This document shows, in pieces, positions 1 to 9,962 of a DNA stretch of 64,000 nucleotides (the stretch's first letter is position 1; every line of letters starts with the position of its first letter). The position numbers and the translations under genes are program-made. Location: positions 248,001 through 312,000 of the forward strand of contig JADNRV010000009.1 of the NCBI GenBank assembly GCA_015499995.1, written 5' to 3'. A model generated the notes under the pieces. That model was not told the DNA's origin, did not search any database, and saw only the letters and a program-made list of their open reading frames with translations. The stretch comes from Flammula alnicola. Taxonomy: Eukaryota; Basidiomycota; Agaricomycetes; Agaricales; Strophariaceae.

Positions 1-2470
1 TCTGCTACCATGATGAACAATTCAGATCTTTGCTAAGTGCTGTTTTAATTATCTTACAAGGTATCCAATGACTTACTCTCTGGTCAGGTTCTATGGGGCC
101 AGACGAGATGGATAATCAATATAGTCAGAAGAAATCATTCATGACACACAGCTGTCAAGAAGAAACACGCTCTGCACACGTTTCTTTCGCTAACAATGCT
201 TCAATCTATCTTTAAAATGTTGATTCTTGGTCCGGACGTCATGCCGTGTGTACTCAGCTGAACTCCGCCCTTCTCCGTGAATTTGCTTGGAAGAGTAAAT
301 GACGAAATGTGCTGGGATTTTTTTCAGATAACCCAAACTCCGAGTCTTCACAGGCCGCAATCTGAACAGCGGTTACGCCTCGTGACAAACAAAAACTGTC
401 TATCTGATATTGAAGCGCGCCAGTTTCCGACCGCAAACATACGACTTTCTACCAATCTTGGTATGTTTCCGCCTCTTTTCAGCCGGAGTTTTTTTTTTTT
501 TTTTTTCAAATTTGTCCCTGCAAGCAGGGAGGATCTAGTCGGTGATGCCCAGAGATTTTGTCGAAGCATGGAATGCCACCTTGCCCCAGACAGGCTTTCT
601 AATGGACGGTTCGGCGGAATCAAAAGGTACCATATTCAGCATGCAGAACATCTACACGTTGCATAATTTTCATGATAAGAGCCTGCAGTTCAGCGCTCAG
701 CGCGCATCCTGTTTGCTCCCACATTCCGCTCCCCTCACGAGCGCGACTTAGCCTTCCTTACGACTTGTACGGCAGCTCCAATATGAAAAAGTACTTGGAT
801 GATCCTAGTCTTGCCCTTGGTCCTTTGCTGATCGGCACGGTCTTCAATGCATTTGTATATGGGATCTGTGTTCTCCAGTTTAGCTCTTACTGGGAGAACA
901 AGTCAAACGACCGCAGTATTATTAAGTACAACAGTTGTCGTCGTTTCGCCTCCCAACTCTAACGGTTTTTGCGTAGGTTATTGGTCGGCTGGACCTTCCT
1001 TCTGGATACTTTCCACACTTGCGCACTTATCTATATGCTCTGGGTATACGTGATTGTCGAATATAACAACTCAGCTTTCCTCGCAATGGTATTGTGGCCC
1101 TTTGCCGCCACTACGATAGTCACAACTCTGTATGTTTTGTGTGTTCTGTAAAAAACAGAATTATTTCACTGATCCTTTTGGCAAGAACCTCGTGCCCGAT
1201 CCAGATTTTCCTCTCCTGGCGTATCAAACAATTCTCAAAGTCGAGAAGAGTACTCTTTGGCCTCATTCTGTTGGCATTAGCTCAAGCATCGCTTGGGTTT
1301 ACCTGCTCCATTATCGTTTACCAGACACCCGAGTGCGTCATATGAAAGGGCGGGTGGATAGGTCTCATTAGCTGACTCGACCGCTGTGAAGCATGATTTC
1401 GTTCCACCAGCTTATACCATTTGTGGCTGCGTGGCAAATATCTGCTGTTGTGGCAGACGGAAGTATAACGTATGTTTGTGTCTCAATTGCCTATAAAATG
1501 TTCCTATGGCTCAAACTTTATGCAAATAGGGTCTTTCTCTGGTGGTATCTATCTCGTAGTCGTACGGGACAAAAAAGTACGTTTCTTTGATCTCTATATT
1601 TTGCTGATCATTTACTCTACTCCCTTAAGGAAGCGACAACGTTATATCTCGTTTAATTCGCTCGTCCATCGAGACAGCTGCATTTGGCTCCTTCTTTTGT
1701 GTGAGTCCTTTATTTCATTCAAACGTTGAAATCACACTGAAGCATTTCACTGTATAGATTATGGATCTGATTACATTTGTGAGGAAGCGTTAACACATCA
1801 ATTAACAGTTGGTCTAATTAAGCGAAGACGATCTTACAACGGACAAACATGCACGTCATTTTTGCATTCGTTAGTCTTTCTGACTTTTCACGCGAAGATT
1901 TATCTTGACGTCCTAATTTTTCAGCCCATGGGGAGAATATATACGTGGGTACTCGAACCTGAGTGATAGATTGTCCCCCCTGATTAGCTTATTAAATATA
2001 GGAATACACTATTAATGGTGAGTCCCCTACCATTTATCTTTAACTGCATCTCACTTTCGTAGAATCTAAATTCACGGTCGTCACTTCGAGCAGAGCTCGA
2101 GAGACCTATCATTCCAGAATTTATGCTGGATCAATCAGTGAGACCCTCTCTTCTTGCCTTTCTTTCTGTTAAATCTTTGACAGCACGCTCGCAACGAACC
2201 GAGGACAGACCCCCTTGCGGGTCGGACCGCGGAACATACGAATTCGATAGCAGTCAGCGTGAACGTTTATCACGCGGCAGGTATTTCGCGGGTACAAAGT
2301 ACTGCACCTTGGCAAGATATACAGGCGCTTTCAACGACACGCGCGGTCCCCAGCGTATTATTAAGGGACGCAGAAGGAGCAGACAAAGTTTAGACCTCAG
2401 CGTTCAATTTTCGCCCCATTCAATGATTCGGGCACCCAGCATGAGATAATGCCTAAAAGACTTGATCGTG
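1..2470. repeat. Left arm of outer inverted repeat
   Basis: The reverse complement of about 58440-61365 can be followed base by base along this stretch. It covers the left DUF6534 gene and about 780 bases upstream of it. The match ends just after an ATAATGCCTAAAAG motif near 2450-2463. The left edge is the window edge, so the true arm may be longer. The right arm holds roughly 440 extra bases (about 60820-61265) that are missing here between positions 115 and 125. An 18-T run at 489-506 is replaced in the partner by a short interrupted A/T tract. Boundaries were judged by eye. Confidence 0.9.
783..2393 (+). CDS. DUF6534 family multi-pass membrane protein, left copy
   Basis: A 12-exon model gives an uninterrupted protein of 340 residues, the usual size of the basidiomycete DUF6534 family. 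Exons: 783-925, 977-1129, 1186-1332, 1392-1469, 1530-1576, 1630-1700, 1758-1778, 1828-1869, 1925-1944, 2002-2017, 2063-2137, 2184-2393. All introns are GT-AG and phases agree. Family landmarks are visible: an N-terminal LGPLLIGTVFNAFVYG helix, several hydrophobic segments, FLWWYLSRSRTGQ, and near the C-terminus YTNTLLMNLNSRSSLR. The start is the ATG just before the first helix. The function of the family is unknown; a plasma-membrane or vesicle location is inferred only from the helices. The partner is 58519-60147 on the other strand. Confidence 0.85.
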
Positions 2471-2954
2471 GTGCTGAAAAGAACAGCTTAATACACGTCT
2501 TCAGTACGTCTTCTCGACACCACCAACCCCCTCACGGACTTGCAAGGCTTGTTAGTTAGACCATTTTGGATTGGACGACTCGATGTTTTAAGGTTTCACT
2601 GAGTTTATTTATACTTGTTCAAACTTTGTTCACTTGACATAAGATAGGCTCATCTGGGATGTACAGTTTTGTATTTTGGGATAAGCAGCTTCATATTTTG
2701 TATGCATTTAAACTAGGAACGAGTAGAACAACAGACAAGACATGCGAGGTAGATTACTAGATAATGATACAGATAATATTGAGAGAGAGTACTTATGCTA
2801 CAGATGACAGAATGATTGGTGTTGCTAGTAAATATGTAGTTATAACTAACACATGAATGCTAGCCGATATGCGTGAGAGTCATCGCGGGTCATGATAAAG
2901 AAGAGGCATTAGAAAAGGCATGAAAAAAGAAAATGAGCGTTCTTAACGCCAGCA
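2470..2954. other. Junction and 3' flank of a zinc-finger unit
   Basis: No gene is visible. The segment from about 2540 repeats the 3' flank of other zinc-finger units: a tract starting GGCTTGTTAGTTAGACC recurs near 9650. The stretch 2680-2950 matches 9700-9960 and, in part, 26940-27080, 42280-42530 and 45650-45850. This is probably 3' UTR and downstream sequence of the zinc-finger gene at 2955. Confidence 0.6.
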
Positions 2955-3510
2955 TTAGTACTTAGGCACCTCATTACGCGCCTCCACCCCATCAATCATT
3001 ATAAATACCTCTCCATGCTTCTTCAACATATGCGCCTTCGTCACAGCTTGCCGCGTGCTTTTGAAAGTGCACTTGTGGTAGGGGCACTTGAACTTCACGT
3101 TCAGGTGCGTCAGGACATGACGCATAATGCTCGCAGGCCTGAACATTTTTTTGCATCCTTCCTACTCGCACTTGACAAGGACATCCTTCGCCTTAGCCAC
3201 AGAAGCAGACGCCGACGCCCCTTCTGAAGACGCCAACTCCTCCATCTCTGCTGGAGACGCAGTCACATACTCCGCCATCTCTTCTGAAGATGCAAACGCA
3301 GTATGATGTCGGATCCCTGGAAGCATGAGGTCAGCGAACTGGGAGAGTTGCGAAGAGTTGAAAATTGGCGAACATATTCGCAGTTGTTAAGGCAAGTGGT
3401 ACGATAGCGACGAGCGAAGCGCCTGGGCGCACATATGTAATTGCTGTATTCGACGAGACTGGGTGCAGATACGGTTCTGTTAGCATAGCTTTCGGTTACT
3501 GGAGGGTTCA
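2955..3510 (-). pseudogene. C2H2 zinc-finger gene, group A, internally deleted
   Basis: The 3' part (2955-3230) encodes the two C-terminal C2H2 fingers of the family (FRPASIMRHVLTH, then CPYHKC ending in HMLKKH) and the family tail. Near 3300 the sequence jumps directly to the 5' part of a group A gene, so the middle exons are gone. The expected ATGAAG start is followed by an extra base compared with 26069 and meets a stop after 13 codons. Its promoter region (3520-3720) is recognisable. It complements the copy at 26069-26928, which keeps the middle but lost the fingers. Confidence 0.75.
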
Positions 3511-5314
3511 ATGAGCTTCATTTCTGATGCAAGGGGCATGCAGTGGCGCGTGGTGAGATGGGAATGACAGAACGCAGAAACGACGAGGCATTGCTCTAGA
3601 TGCGTTAGGACATGGAGGGAAGGCGGGGGTGTTAGATGGCTTATTGTACCTGCGATTATTTCCGCCATTGCATAATGGCGGGTGAACCGTTGTGATGGTC
3701 TTCGTTTAACAGACCAGTGGAAGCTGAGCACGGAGGGGCGGAGAATATGCCAGTGCTTGTAGCGGGCATGCTATTTCTGCCGACTTCTATGGACATCTTA
3801 TGGAGTCCAGCTAAAATGTTCATCGAATATATAGATTCATTGGATCGAGAGCTGGGAATATGCATAAATCGTGTTGAGAGATTCACCTTGAAAATATCGG
3901 AGACCTACCAGTAGACTTCACGACTCGTCCGATCGATCGCATGTCAGACTGAGCATAAACGGTGGAGCAGTTCAATTTCTGACCGCTCCTGGAACGCGTC
4001 GAGGCGTCGTACGCTATGACTCTATGACAGGCTACGGCGTAAGTACCAGGCTGAGGCAACAGAGGCAAGCCGGAATAAATGGCGGGATCACGTGGGAGGT
4101 TCTATTTTGAGCGAACGATGCGCTGGCCAATGCCGGTCGGTTTAGCATTTTTCGCTCTGCCCACGATGCTGAAATACTCTATCTCCTCGCTCGAGGGCGA
4201 CGAAAAAAGACCCCACTGTCAAATCCGACATCTGTATTCCCTAGTGGTCGCCTTTCCTCGCTCTCTCGGGCCGACGGCAGACATTTACACAGACAGCAAA
4301 GTGCACTCAACAGAACTAGTGACTCCCCTTGGACTCCCCGAGAGCAGAGTACGACGGGTATTCCCGGCGTGCTCAAAGTCAAGATGTAAACAAAATTAGA
4401 GAACTACCGGGCCCGAACGTTGAACGTTGAACCCTCAAATTTATAGCGGGCGCTTCGCCCGTTTTGGTTCGCTTCTATATGGCCAATCCACGTCAGTCAA
4501 GACGACTGTATTCGACTCTACAAAGAACAAGACAAGTAGGAGTGGTAATGCTTCAGCGCTCAGGGACCTTCAAAGCTTCAAGCTTCAGCAATGGACCTCC
4601 TTTCGTATCGTACGTATCTCGATCGTCCGAGAAGCGACCGCCAGTGATTGCGACGGAAATAAATCAGGCCACGGGGTGGGAAGCACAGCAGGAATACTCT
4701 ATATAATTAGAATCTGAATCTGAATGCGAACGACACTACGCGCAACATAGCGACCCCGTGCAGACGGAACTGTCACTAATTCAGAATCCTTTGACTCCGA
4801 GACGAACGAACCAACGTCCATGGACACCACGGCGGTATGTATAGGGTACCTAAATTTAAAGTAAGTAAAAGTAGAAAGTGCTCATTTGCTCGTCGTTCTG
4901 GACGCCGGACCTGTTTACGCGACGGTGTCTAAGCGCAAGAGGGAGACTAGCTAGATGAGCGAAAACCCGTCTAGAATCATTTTTCATTCGTCCATGAATG
5001 GCTGGCGGCGCGTCGTGCATAAGTCCAGGACCCAGACTACGTCCACTGAGCAATAGTCTGGCGATTCTAGGTCCAACCTCCATGGGCATTGGGAATATCA
5101 ACTGTAAGGGCAAAGAACTCGCTTTATTACTATTATATTGTGAAGACTGGACGGAAAACAACAAAGGTAGTATAGCTACATAAGATTAGTAGCCACAGTG
5201 GCTAATTGAACTAGGATAAGTAAATAATGTACACGAATTCCCCATTAGCGTCCCAGAAAAACCAACGACCCATAAAGAAAAAAAAAATACACCGTACACA
5301 CGGCCGAGTTCCCA
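3511..5314. other. Intergenic block between zinc-finger remnant and SET gene
   Basis: No gene is supported. Positions 3520-3720 are the group A promoter region. Positions 3720-4390 match the reverse complement of about 24740-25360 and also 14240-14940 directly. Positions 4390-5120 (block X) match 23935-24740 in direct orientation. Positions 5120-5314 are the 3' flank of the SET gene. A conserved tract beginning ACTCTATCTCCTCGCTCG occurs at 4171, 9034 and 14734, and inverted at about 24930. The many short ORFs here are not conserved as proteins between copies. Confidence 0.65.
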
Positions 5315-7531
5315 TCACTCGAACTCAAACATGCTCATACCCGTACCCTTCTTACCCGCACCTGCACCCACACCACCCCCTGGCCTCAGGCTCCTCCACC
5401 CCCACACAGGAAACGCGACAGGATTCGACATCCACGTCCTAAACGCCAGCCTCTCCTTCGCCAGCCTCTCCTTCTCCCCCTTCTCCTTCTTCCCCTCCGC
5501 CTTGAGCTTCCACCGCCCCTCCCTCGCCTCCGCCGCCCGCCCAATCCACACCCTAAAGTTATCCACATCTTCCAGCGCGCCGTAACACATCGCCAGGGCG
5601 TCGACGTGTCGGCCGAGGGCACCATGCGGGTGCGGGTTTCGTTGAGTGGTTGTCGGAGAGGTGATGGACGAAAGGGAAGAGACGCCGAGCACGTGCAGCC
5701 CCTCGCGCTCGATGATGCTAACCGCCTTCAGGTGCGCGTCGACCAGGATCTGCGCGGGCAAAGTGTGGTCCGCGCACCACTCTTCGAACGTCGGCAGGTT
5801 GTGCGGGGCGTCGTGCTCGTCGTGTTCGTCATCAGCATCCCAATCGTCCTTGTACCCAATATCCCCTTCCAAAAACTCCTCCTCCAAATCACCCCAAAAC
5901 GTCCCGACCCACGCCCGCCCCTCATCGCTCCTCTCCCTCGCCCCCTCGGGCAACACACACCACGCACACATACACTCAAACCCATACACCTCCCACAACA
6001 CCGCCCGGCGCTCCTTGTACGGCAGCTGCGGTGCGACGTACGCGATGGTGATCTCCTCCCCGGGCTGGATGGCGCGCACGGCGGTGAGCACGAGCGCGAA
6101 GGACGCAGGGTGCCACGTCCACTGTGCGTTCGGGCCGCACGAGTGGTTGCACCTGCTCGTGTTCACAAAGACCCCGCGGTGCGTCGGGAGCTCCGCGAAG
6201 TCGTCGCCGGCGGGCACCGGGAGGTCGATGGCGAGGGCGTGCAGGCGCATGATAGCTTCGTACACGTCCTCAACGTCCCTGAGCCCCTTCCCTTCCTCCT
6301 CCCCCTGCGCTAACTCCGTGAGCGCGTCCAAAACCCCCGCGTCCAGCTTCCCGAACATATCGGCGTACAATCGCTTTAGCGGCACCGCCAGCCCAATAAC
6401 GTACGGCGTGACGATGACCGGCCTTTCCGTGAGCACCACCTCCCCGGTGCGAATGGGCTTCTGTGCGAACATGCCCTTGCCCTTACCGCCCATGCCATTT
6501 CCTCGACATTCTGCGACGATGAAATTGTCTGGGGCGCAGGGCGGCGGTGGCACGTACGGATAGGTAGTGGGCGGAGTGGGACTGAGCAGGGCATCGACGC
6601 CCGCATCGAGCATCGCGACGCACGATTCCGCTGGCGAGAAGTGGATACGGCGCACGACGTACGTCCGGTGCACGGCGTGTTGCGCAAAGTCGAACGCAGG
6701 GCGGTCAAATGTCGTCCTGATACGGGCGTTGACCGTGGCGCAGACGTCTGGTGGGGGTGGGGGCTGGGCGGTGGGTGGGTGGTGATGACCGCGGGGGATG
6801 GATGGCGCGGTAGCGTTGCGAGGAGGAGGAGAGGGGTAAGGGCCATGTGAGGGTATATCCCGAATTTGAGCTTTCGATGGCGAAGTGGGATGGGTATTGT
6901 TGTCGTTGGGAGGCAGGTTGGATGAGAGCCGCCGTTTGCGAGGAGATGTCTTTTCGGGAAACACATGTGTGACGGCTTGGTTCGGCAAGGGTGCTGGACT
7001 ACTGGGAAAGGTGGCAGGAGGAGGATGCGCGACGAGCGAGAACCTGCGCTTTCGCGAAGAGGGAGTGGGAGTGGCATATGTATCGTAAGTGGCATCGCCA
7101 TTATACGCTCGATCTGCAATACTAGAAGTTGACGCGGACGTCCAGCTGTCTAGCTGCTTCGCATCTGCGAAGTTAATAGTGGTGGCGATAGTTGGGTCAT
7201 ACAAAGAGGGGTAGCCCTGCCTCTCAGCGACCGCGTTCGACGCATTGGAGAGAGGAGGTTTGTAAAATGGGTCGGCCTCGTGAGGGATAAGGGGTTTGGT
7301 ACCGCTGGCACCGTCCACGCCTACTGTCTGCGTCACGAGGTTGAAAGTGACAGATTTCTGACGCTTGCGACCGGAGTTAATATTATTCATCGGGGCGTGG
7401 TGATGGCATGCTTGCTCTCTGGGAGCAGGAGCATAGATAGCTGCACGGTGCTCGGTCGGGGAAGGAGATGAGACGACGGAAAGTCTGCGCTTGCGGGTGG
7501 AATAAGGATAAGAGGCGTCATAAGACGGCAT
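5315..7531 (-). CDS. SET-domain protein (SMYD-like), left copy
   Basis: An intronless gene for 738 residues. The SET domain spans about residues 336-499: GKGKGMFAQ (349-357) with GEVVLTERP, the catalytic-region signature NHSCGPN (462-468), and GEEITIAY (491-498). Post-SET cysteines follow at C520, C522 and C525. No MYND zinc finger is visible. SET proteins of this class transfer methyl groups from S-adenosylmethionine to lysines; the substrate here is unknown. The N-terminal third is disordered and holds four basic-serine motifs of the form RKRRxS (near 13, 55, 160 and 198), plausible nuclear signals or phosphorylation sites. The C-terminus is charged. The inverted paralogue at 21528 is intact too, so both copies may be active. 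Confidence 0.85.
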   Translation of the reverse strand: MPSYDASYPYSTRKRRLSVVSSPSPTEHRAAIYAPAPREQACHHHAPMNNINSGRKRQKSVTFNLVTQTVGVDGASGTKPLIPHEADPFYKPPLSNASNAVAERQGYPSLYDPTIATTINFADAKQLDSWTSASTSSIADRAYNGDATYDTYATPTPSSRKRRFSLVAHPPPATFPSSPAPLPNQAVTHVFPEKTSPRKRRLSSNLPPNDNNTHPTSPSKAQIRDIPSHGPYPSPPPRNATAPSIPRGHHHPPTAQPPPPPDVCATVNARIRTTFDRPAFDFAQHAVHRTYVVRRIHFSPAESCVAMLDAGVDALLSPTPPTTYPYVPPPPCAPDNFIVAECRGNGMGGKGKGMFAQKPIRTGEVVLTERPVIVTPYVIGLAVPLKRLYADMFGKLDAGVLDALTELAQGEEEGKGLRDVEDVYEAIMRLHALAIDLPVPAGDDFAELPTHRGVFVNTSRCNHSCGPNAQWTWHPASFALVLTAVRAIQPGEEITIAYVAPQLPYKERRAVLWEVYGFECMCAWCVLPEGARERSDEGRAWVGTFWGDLEEEFLEGDIGYKDDWDADDEHDEHDAPHNLPTFEEWCADHTLPAQILVDAHLKAVSIIEREGLHVLGVSSLSSITSPTTTQRNPHPHGALGRHVDALAMCYGALEDVDNFRVWIGRAAEAREGRWKLKAEGKKEKGEKERLAKERLAFRTWMSNPVAFPVWGWRSLRPGGGVGAGAGKKGTGMSMFEFE

Positions 7532-7574
7532 TGTAGATGGACGTAGGATAGAGAGACCAAGACATGCTGGATCG

Positions 7575-7583
7575 CTTTTAAAT
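7575..7583 (-). promoter_or_regulatory. TATA-like element of left SET gene
   Basis: An ATTTAAAAG element lies 44-52 bases before the ATG on the minus strand. It is conserved at the same place in the inverted copy (21469-21477), while more distant flanks diverge. Assignment as a core promoter is inferred from position and conservation. Confidence 0.5.
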
Positions 7584-8340
7584 GTCGCAGCGCGAGGCGC
7601 GATTAAGATGCCACCTGGGCCCTAATTCAGCCAAAACAACCGATAGAAGTGGCCAAAGCAGGGAAAACGCGCGTAGAGTCGTGTTCTGACACGAGTACGA
7701 GCAGGCGCAGTAGGGTGCAAAGATGGGGGTGCAAATACATTGATAAGGAGAGACTAGGGAGGAAGCAAGGAATCGAGGGTCTGTGGGCGGTCGCACGGAA
7801 TGTCCTATATACAGTGAAAGGTGGCCACTGCCCAGGTAACCGCCTTGACTTTATGGCTGATGTGACTAACCGCCTGCAAGTTGGATCATGATTGAAAGGA
7901 CAACCGAGCCTCGTTGTTGCCTTCTTTGCAGGATCCACTGTCGCCTTGCCCGAGCCCCCTCTCCGTCCACAGGTTCTGTAGTCATCTGCAACTATGACTC
8001 CTCCCTGTTCGATGTCCGATGTTGCGAGTCGACGAATCCATGTATCCGTTTGAGAAATGGAGTGGGACGAGGTGGAAAATAAAATGGCATTGCATCTCCT
8101 GCAAATGTCGACTTGGAGTGAGTTCAAGAAAAAATCTATCAACGTCGAACATGTTGTGACTTGATTGGCTAAGTGCCCCATAAATATTTGTTCCCGAGCG
8201 GCGAGCAGAGCGAAAACGGCCCGCCGGTGGTATTTGTGCCACCGCAAATCCTTTCGTAACATTCGTCATAACTTTCATCAGGAAAAAGGTTTTCCAATTT
8301 CACGATTACGAAGCTGCGCGTTGATACAAAATTCGACCAG
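7584..8340. other. Upstream region of left SET gene, repeated
   Basis: No gene is supported. The region matches the reverse complement of 20730-21460 almost throughout. Its outer end (8160-8340) also occurs at 18490-18620 and 20700-20870. The antisense ORF of 211 codons (7627-8262) keeps no consistent frame in the partner copy and is taken as chance. Confidence 0.6.
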
Positions 8341-9235
8341 ACGCACTCGAACTAGAACTCTGTACTCGTGCAATGACTAACCCGACAAATTACGACCTTC
8401 ATATAAGTAGAAAAACAATGGCCGCCGCTTTCGCTGAGCATGAATTTGACAAAAGCACAGACGACTCAAACCATTGATTGAGCCATGAATGGAAGGAACG
8501 ACTCCTTTCTGGGACTGCGCTCATCGTTTTTTTTTTACAGGGCTGATAGTAGGGCGCCGATCAATGCGATGTGATTATCGACCATCACATGGAAGAGGAG
8601 CACCTTCGATAACTTTACGAAAGAGACTGCCATGTTTCTCTTTACATAGATATGACATGTACCTTACACTCGAAGTCAGTCTCCTCGGGGTGCAAAAATG
8701 TCATTAAGCCTCCCGCGCTACCTTTCTTACTCGAGCGATTGAACTGGCGCTTCACCACTGCTACCGTAGTCGCCTGTAATACAGGATGCCTCGGATATCC
8801 GACAACAATCGGCATTCAAAAGACAAGCAGAAAAGAGCCTAATGGTCAAGGTATGACAAGACACGACTCGATACCGGAAATTATATCTGTGGAATGCGCG
8901 AGGAGGCGAGGATTGATAGATGGCAACTATAAATAGTATTACTATCACGTAGAGAATTCTATTTATGAGCTGGCCACTTCGTTTAGCAGTTTCGCTTGGT
9001 CAACTGTTCATTTCATCAATCGCGATGCTGAAACACTCTATCTCCTCGCTCGCCGACGCCGAAATAGATTGCACTGTCAAATCTGACATCCGTATCCCGT
9101 ATTGGTCGCCCTAAAGCATTTCCTCGCTCTCTCGGACCGACAATGTGAGGCAGATATGAACTTACAAGCCTGTACGAGACAAACGCGTGTCGGTTTCATC
9201 ATTTCCCTTCAGTTCTTTCTAACGAATTTTCATGT
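8341..9235. other. Unassigned stretch
   Basis: I see no recognisable gene. Short ORFs lack any motif. Positions 9022-9140 carry one copy of the widespread tract beginning ACTCTATCTCCTCGCTCG followed by TTCCTCGCTCTCTCGG, also present at 4171-4290, 14734-14850 and inverted at 24820-24960. Confidence 0.5.
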
Positions 9236-9525
9236 GGGACAACACGAACATATTCACCAACTGTGCCACCAGCCCTCCTCGGCCCAGGAGAACTTCTACG
9301 ATGCAGCCTACCCCTTCGGCCTAGTTCGTGTCGCACGTTCTTCAGCACCACCTCTTCCATCACTGCCCACATCCTATTCCACGATCATCCTTGACGGGTC
9401 TGCCCACATTAGCTGCGTGGTGAACCACACCATATAGCTGCAGGAAATGTGAGCGCGGACGAACAGGCGTCTGTGGTTCGCTGCGTGTGACGTATCAGGA
9501 TTGGGTGCTGGGGGTCAAAGGGACA
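9236..9525 (+). pseudogene. Relic of a GH105-like hydrolase exon
   Basis: This degraded stretch aligns with the last long exon of the intact gene at 48903. A GACAACACGAACATATTCAC start matches 50181. AACTTCTACGATGCA, then GTGGTGAACCACAC, then CAGGAAATGTGAGCGC and finally TATCAGGATTGGGTGCTGG follow in the same order as in 50181-50597. Most of the reading frame is destroyed and the middle is shortened. It faces a zinc-finger gene (9963, minus) just as the intact GH105 gene faces the zinc-finger remnant at 51203, which suggests that the pair was duplicated together. Confidence 0.7.
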
Positions 9526-9962
9526 GAATGGAGCGGGTTGGGGTGGGGTGTGAGATGTGGTCATGGTTTTGAAGGGTGTGACAATGGAGGTGGGGTTGGG
9601 TGAGGGACTTTTTGAGAGGGATTTGGAGTGTTTCGCAGACTTACAAGGCTTGTTAGTTAGACCATTTTGGATTGGATGCTCTGATTTCGTACAATTTGAA
9701 TTGTGGATAAGCAGCTTCATATTTTATATGCATTGGAACTAGGAATGAGTCAAACGACAGACAAGACATGTGAGGTAGATAACAATACAGATAATACTGA
9801 GAGAGAGTACTTATGCTACAAATGACAGAGTGATTAGTGTTGCTGGTATATATGGATGTAGTTATATCTAATATATGAATGTGGTTGAAATATATAAGAG
9901 TCGTCGTGGGTCATGATAAGAAAAAGGTATGAAAAAAGAAACGAGCGTTCGTAACGCCCACA
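9526..9962. other. 3' flank of zinc-finger gene
   Basis: No gene is visible. From about 9640 the sequence matches 2560-2950 and is the downstream/3' UTR region of the minus-strand zinc-finger gene at 9963. A G-rich tract lies at 9530-9620. Confidence 0.55.

Larger units (their letters stand above)
2640..8340. repeat. Left arm of inner inverted repeat
   Basis: This is an inverted copy of about 20700-27080. It contains, outside to inside, a zinc-finger 3' flank, a zinc-finger group A gene remnant, an intergenic block, an intact SET-domain gene and its upstream region. Matches are long but interrupted by deletions. Positions 4390-5120 lie in direct, not inverted, orientation relative to 23935-24740, so a sub-block has flipped in one arm. 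Confidence 0.85.

Noticed and set aside
277..666. 129-codon ORF upstream of the DUF6534 gene
   Set aside because: Contains an 18-T run giving a poly-Phe stretch, and the frame is not kept in the inverted copy at 60200-60600.
4079..4399. 106-codon ORF in the repeated block
   Set aside because: Related copies at 14640-14940 and 24820-25010 have different frames and stops; only the DNA is repeated.
5606..6563. Long plus-strand ORFs (235 and 305 codons) opposite the left SET gene
   Set aside because: They lie antisense to a GC-rich, well-supported coding sequence, and the products are Arg/Ser/Pro/His-rich without motifs. The same shadows appear opposite the right copy (22431-23392).
6376..7119. 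247-codon minus-strand ORF in another frame of the SET gene
   Set aside because: Overlaps the true frame on the same strand and is Pro/Arg/Ser-rich; no conservation of its own.
7627..8262. 211-codon minus ORF upstream of the left SET gene as a gene
   Set aside because: The matching region at 20840-21430 lacks the same open frame, so the ORF is not conserved as protein.
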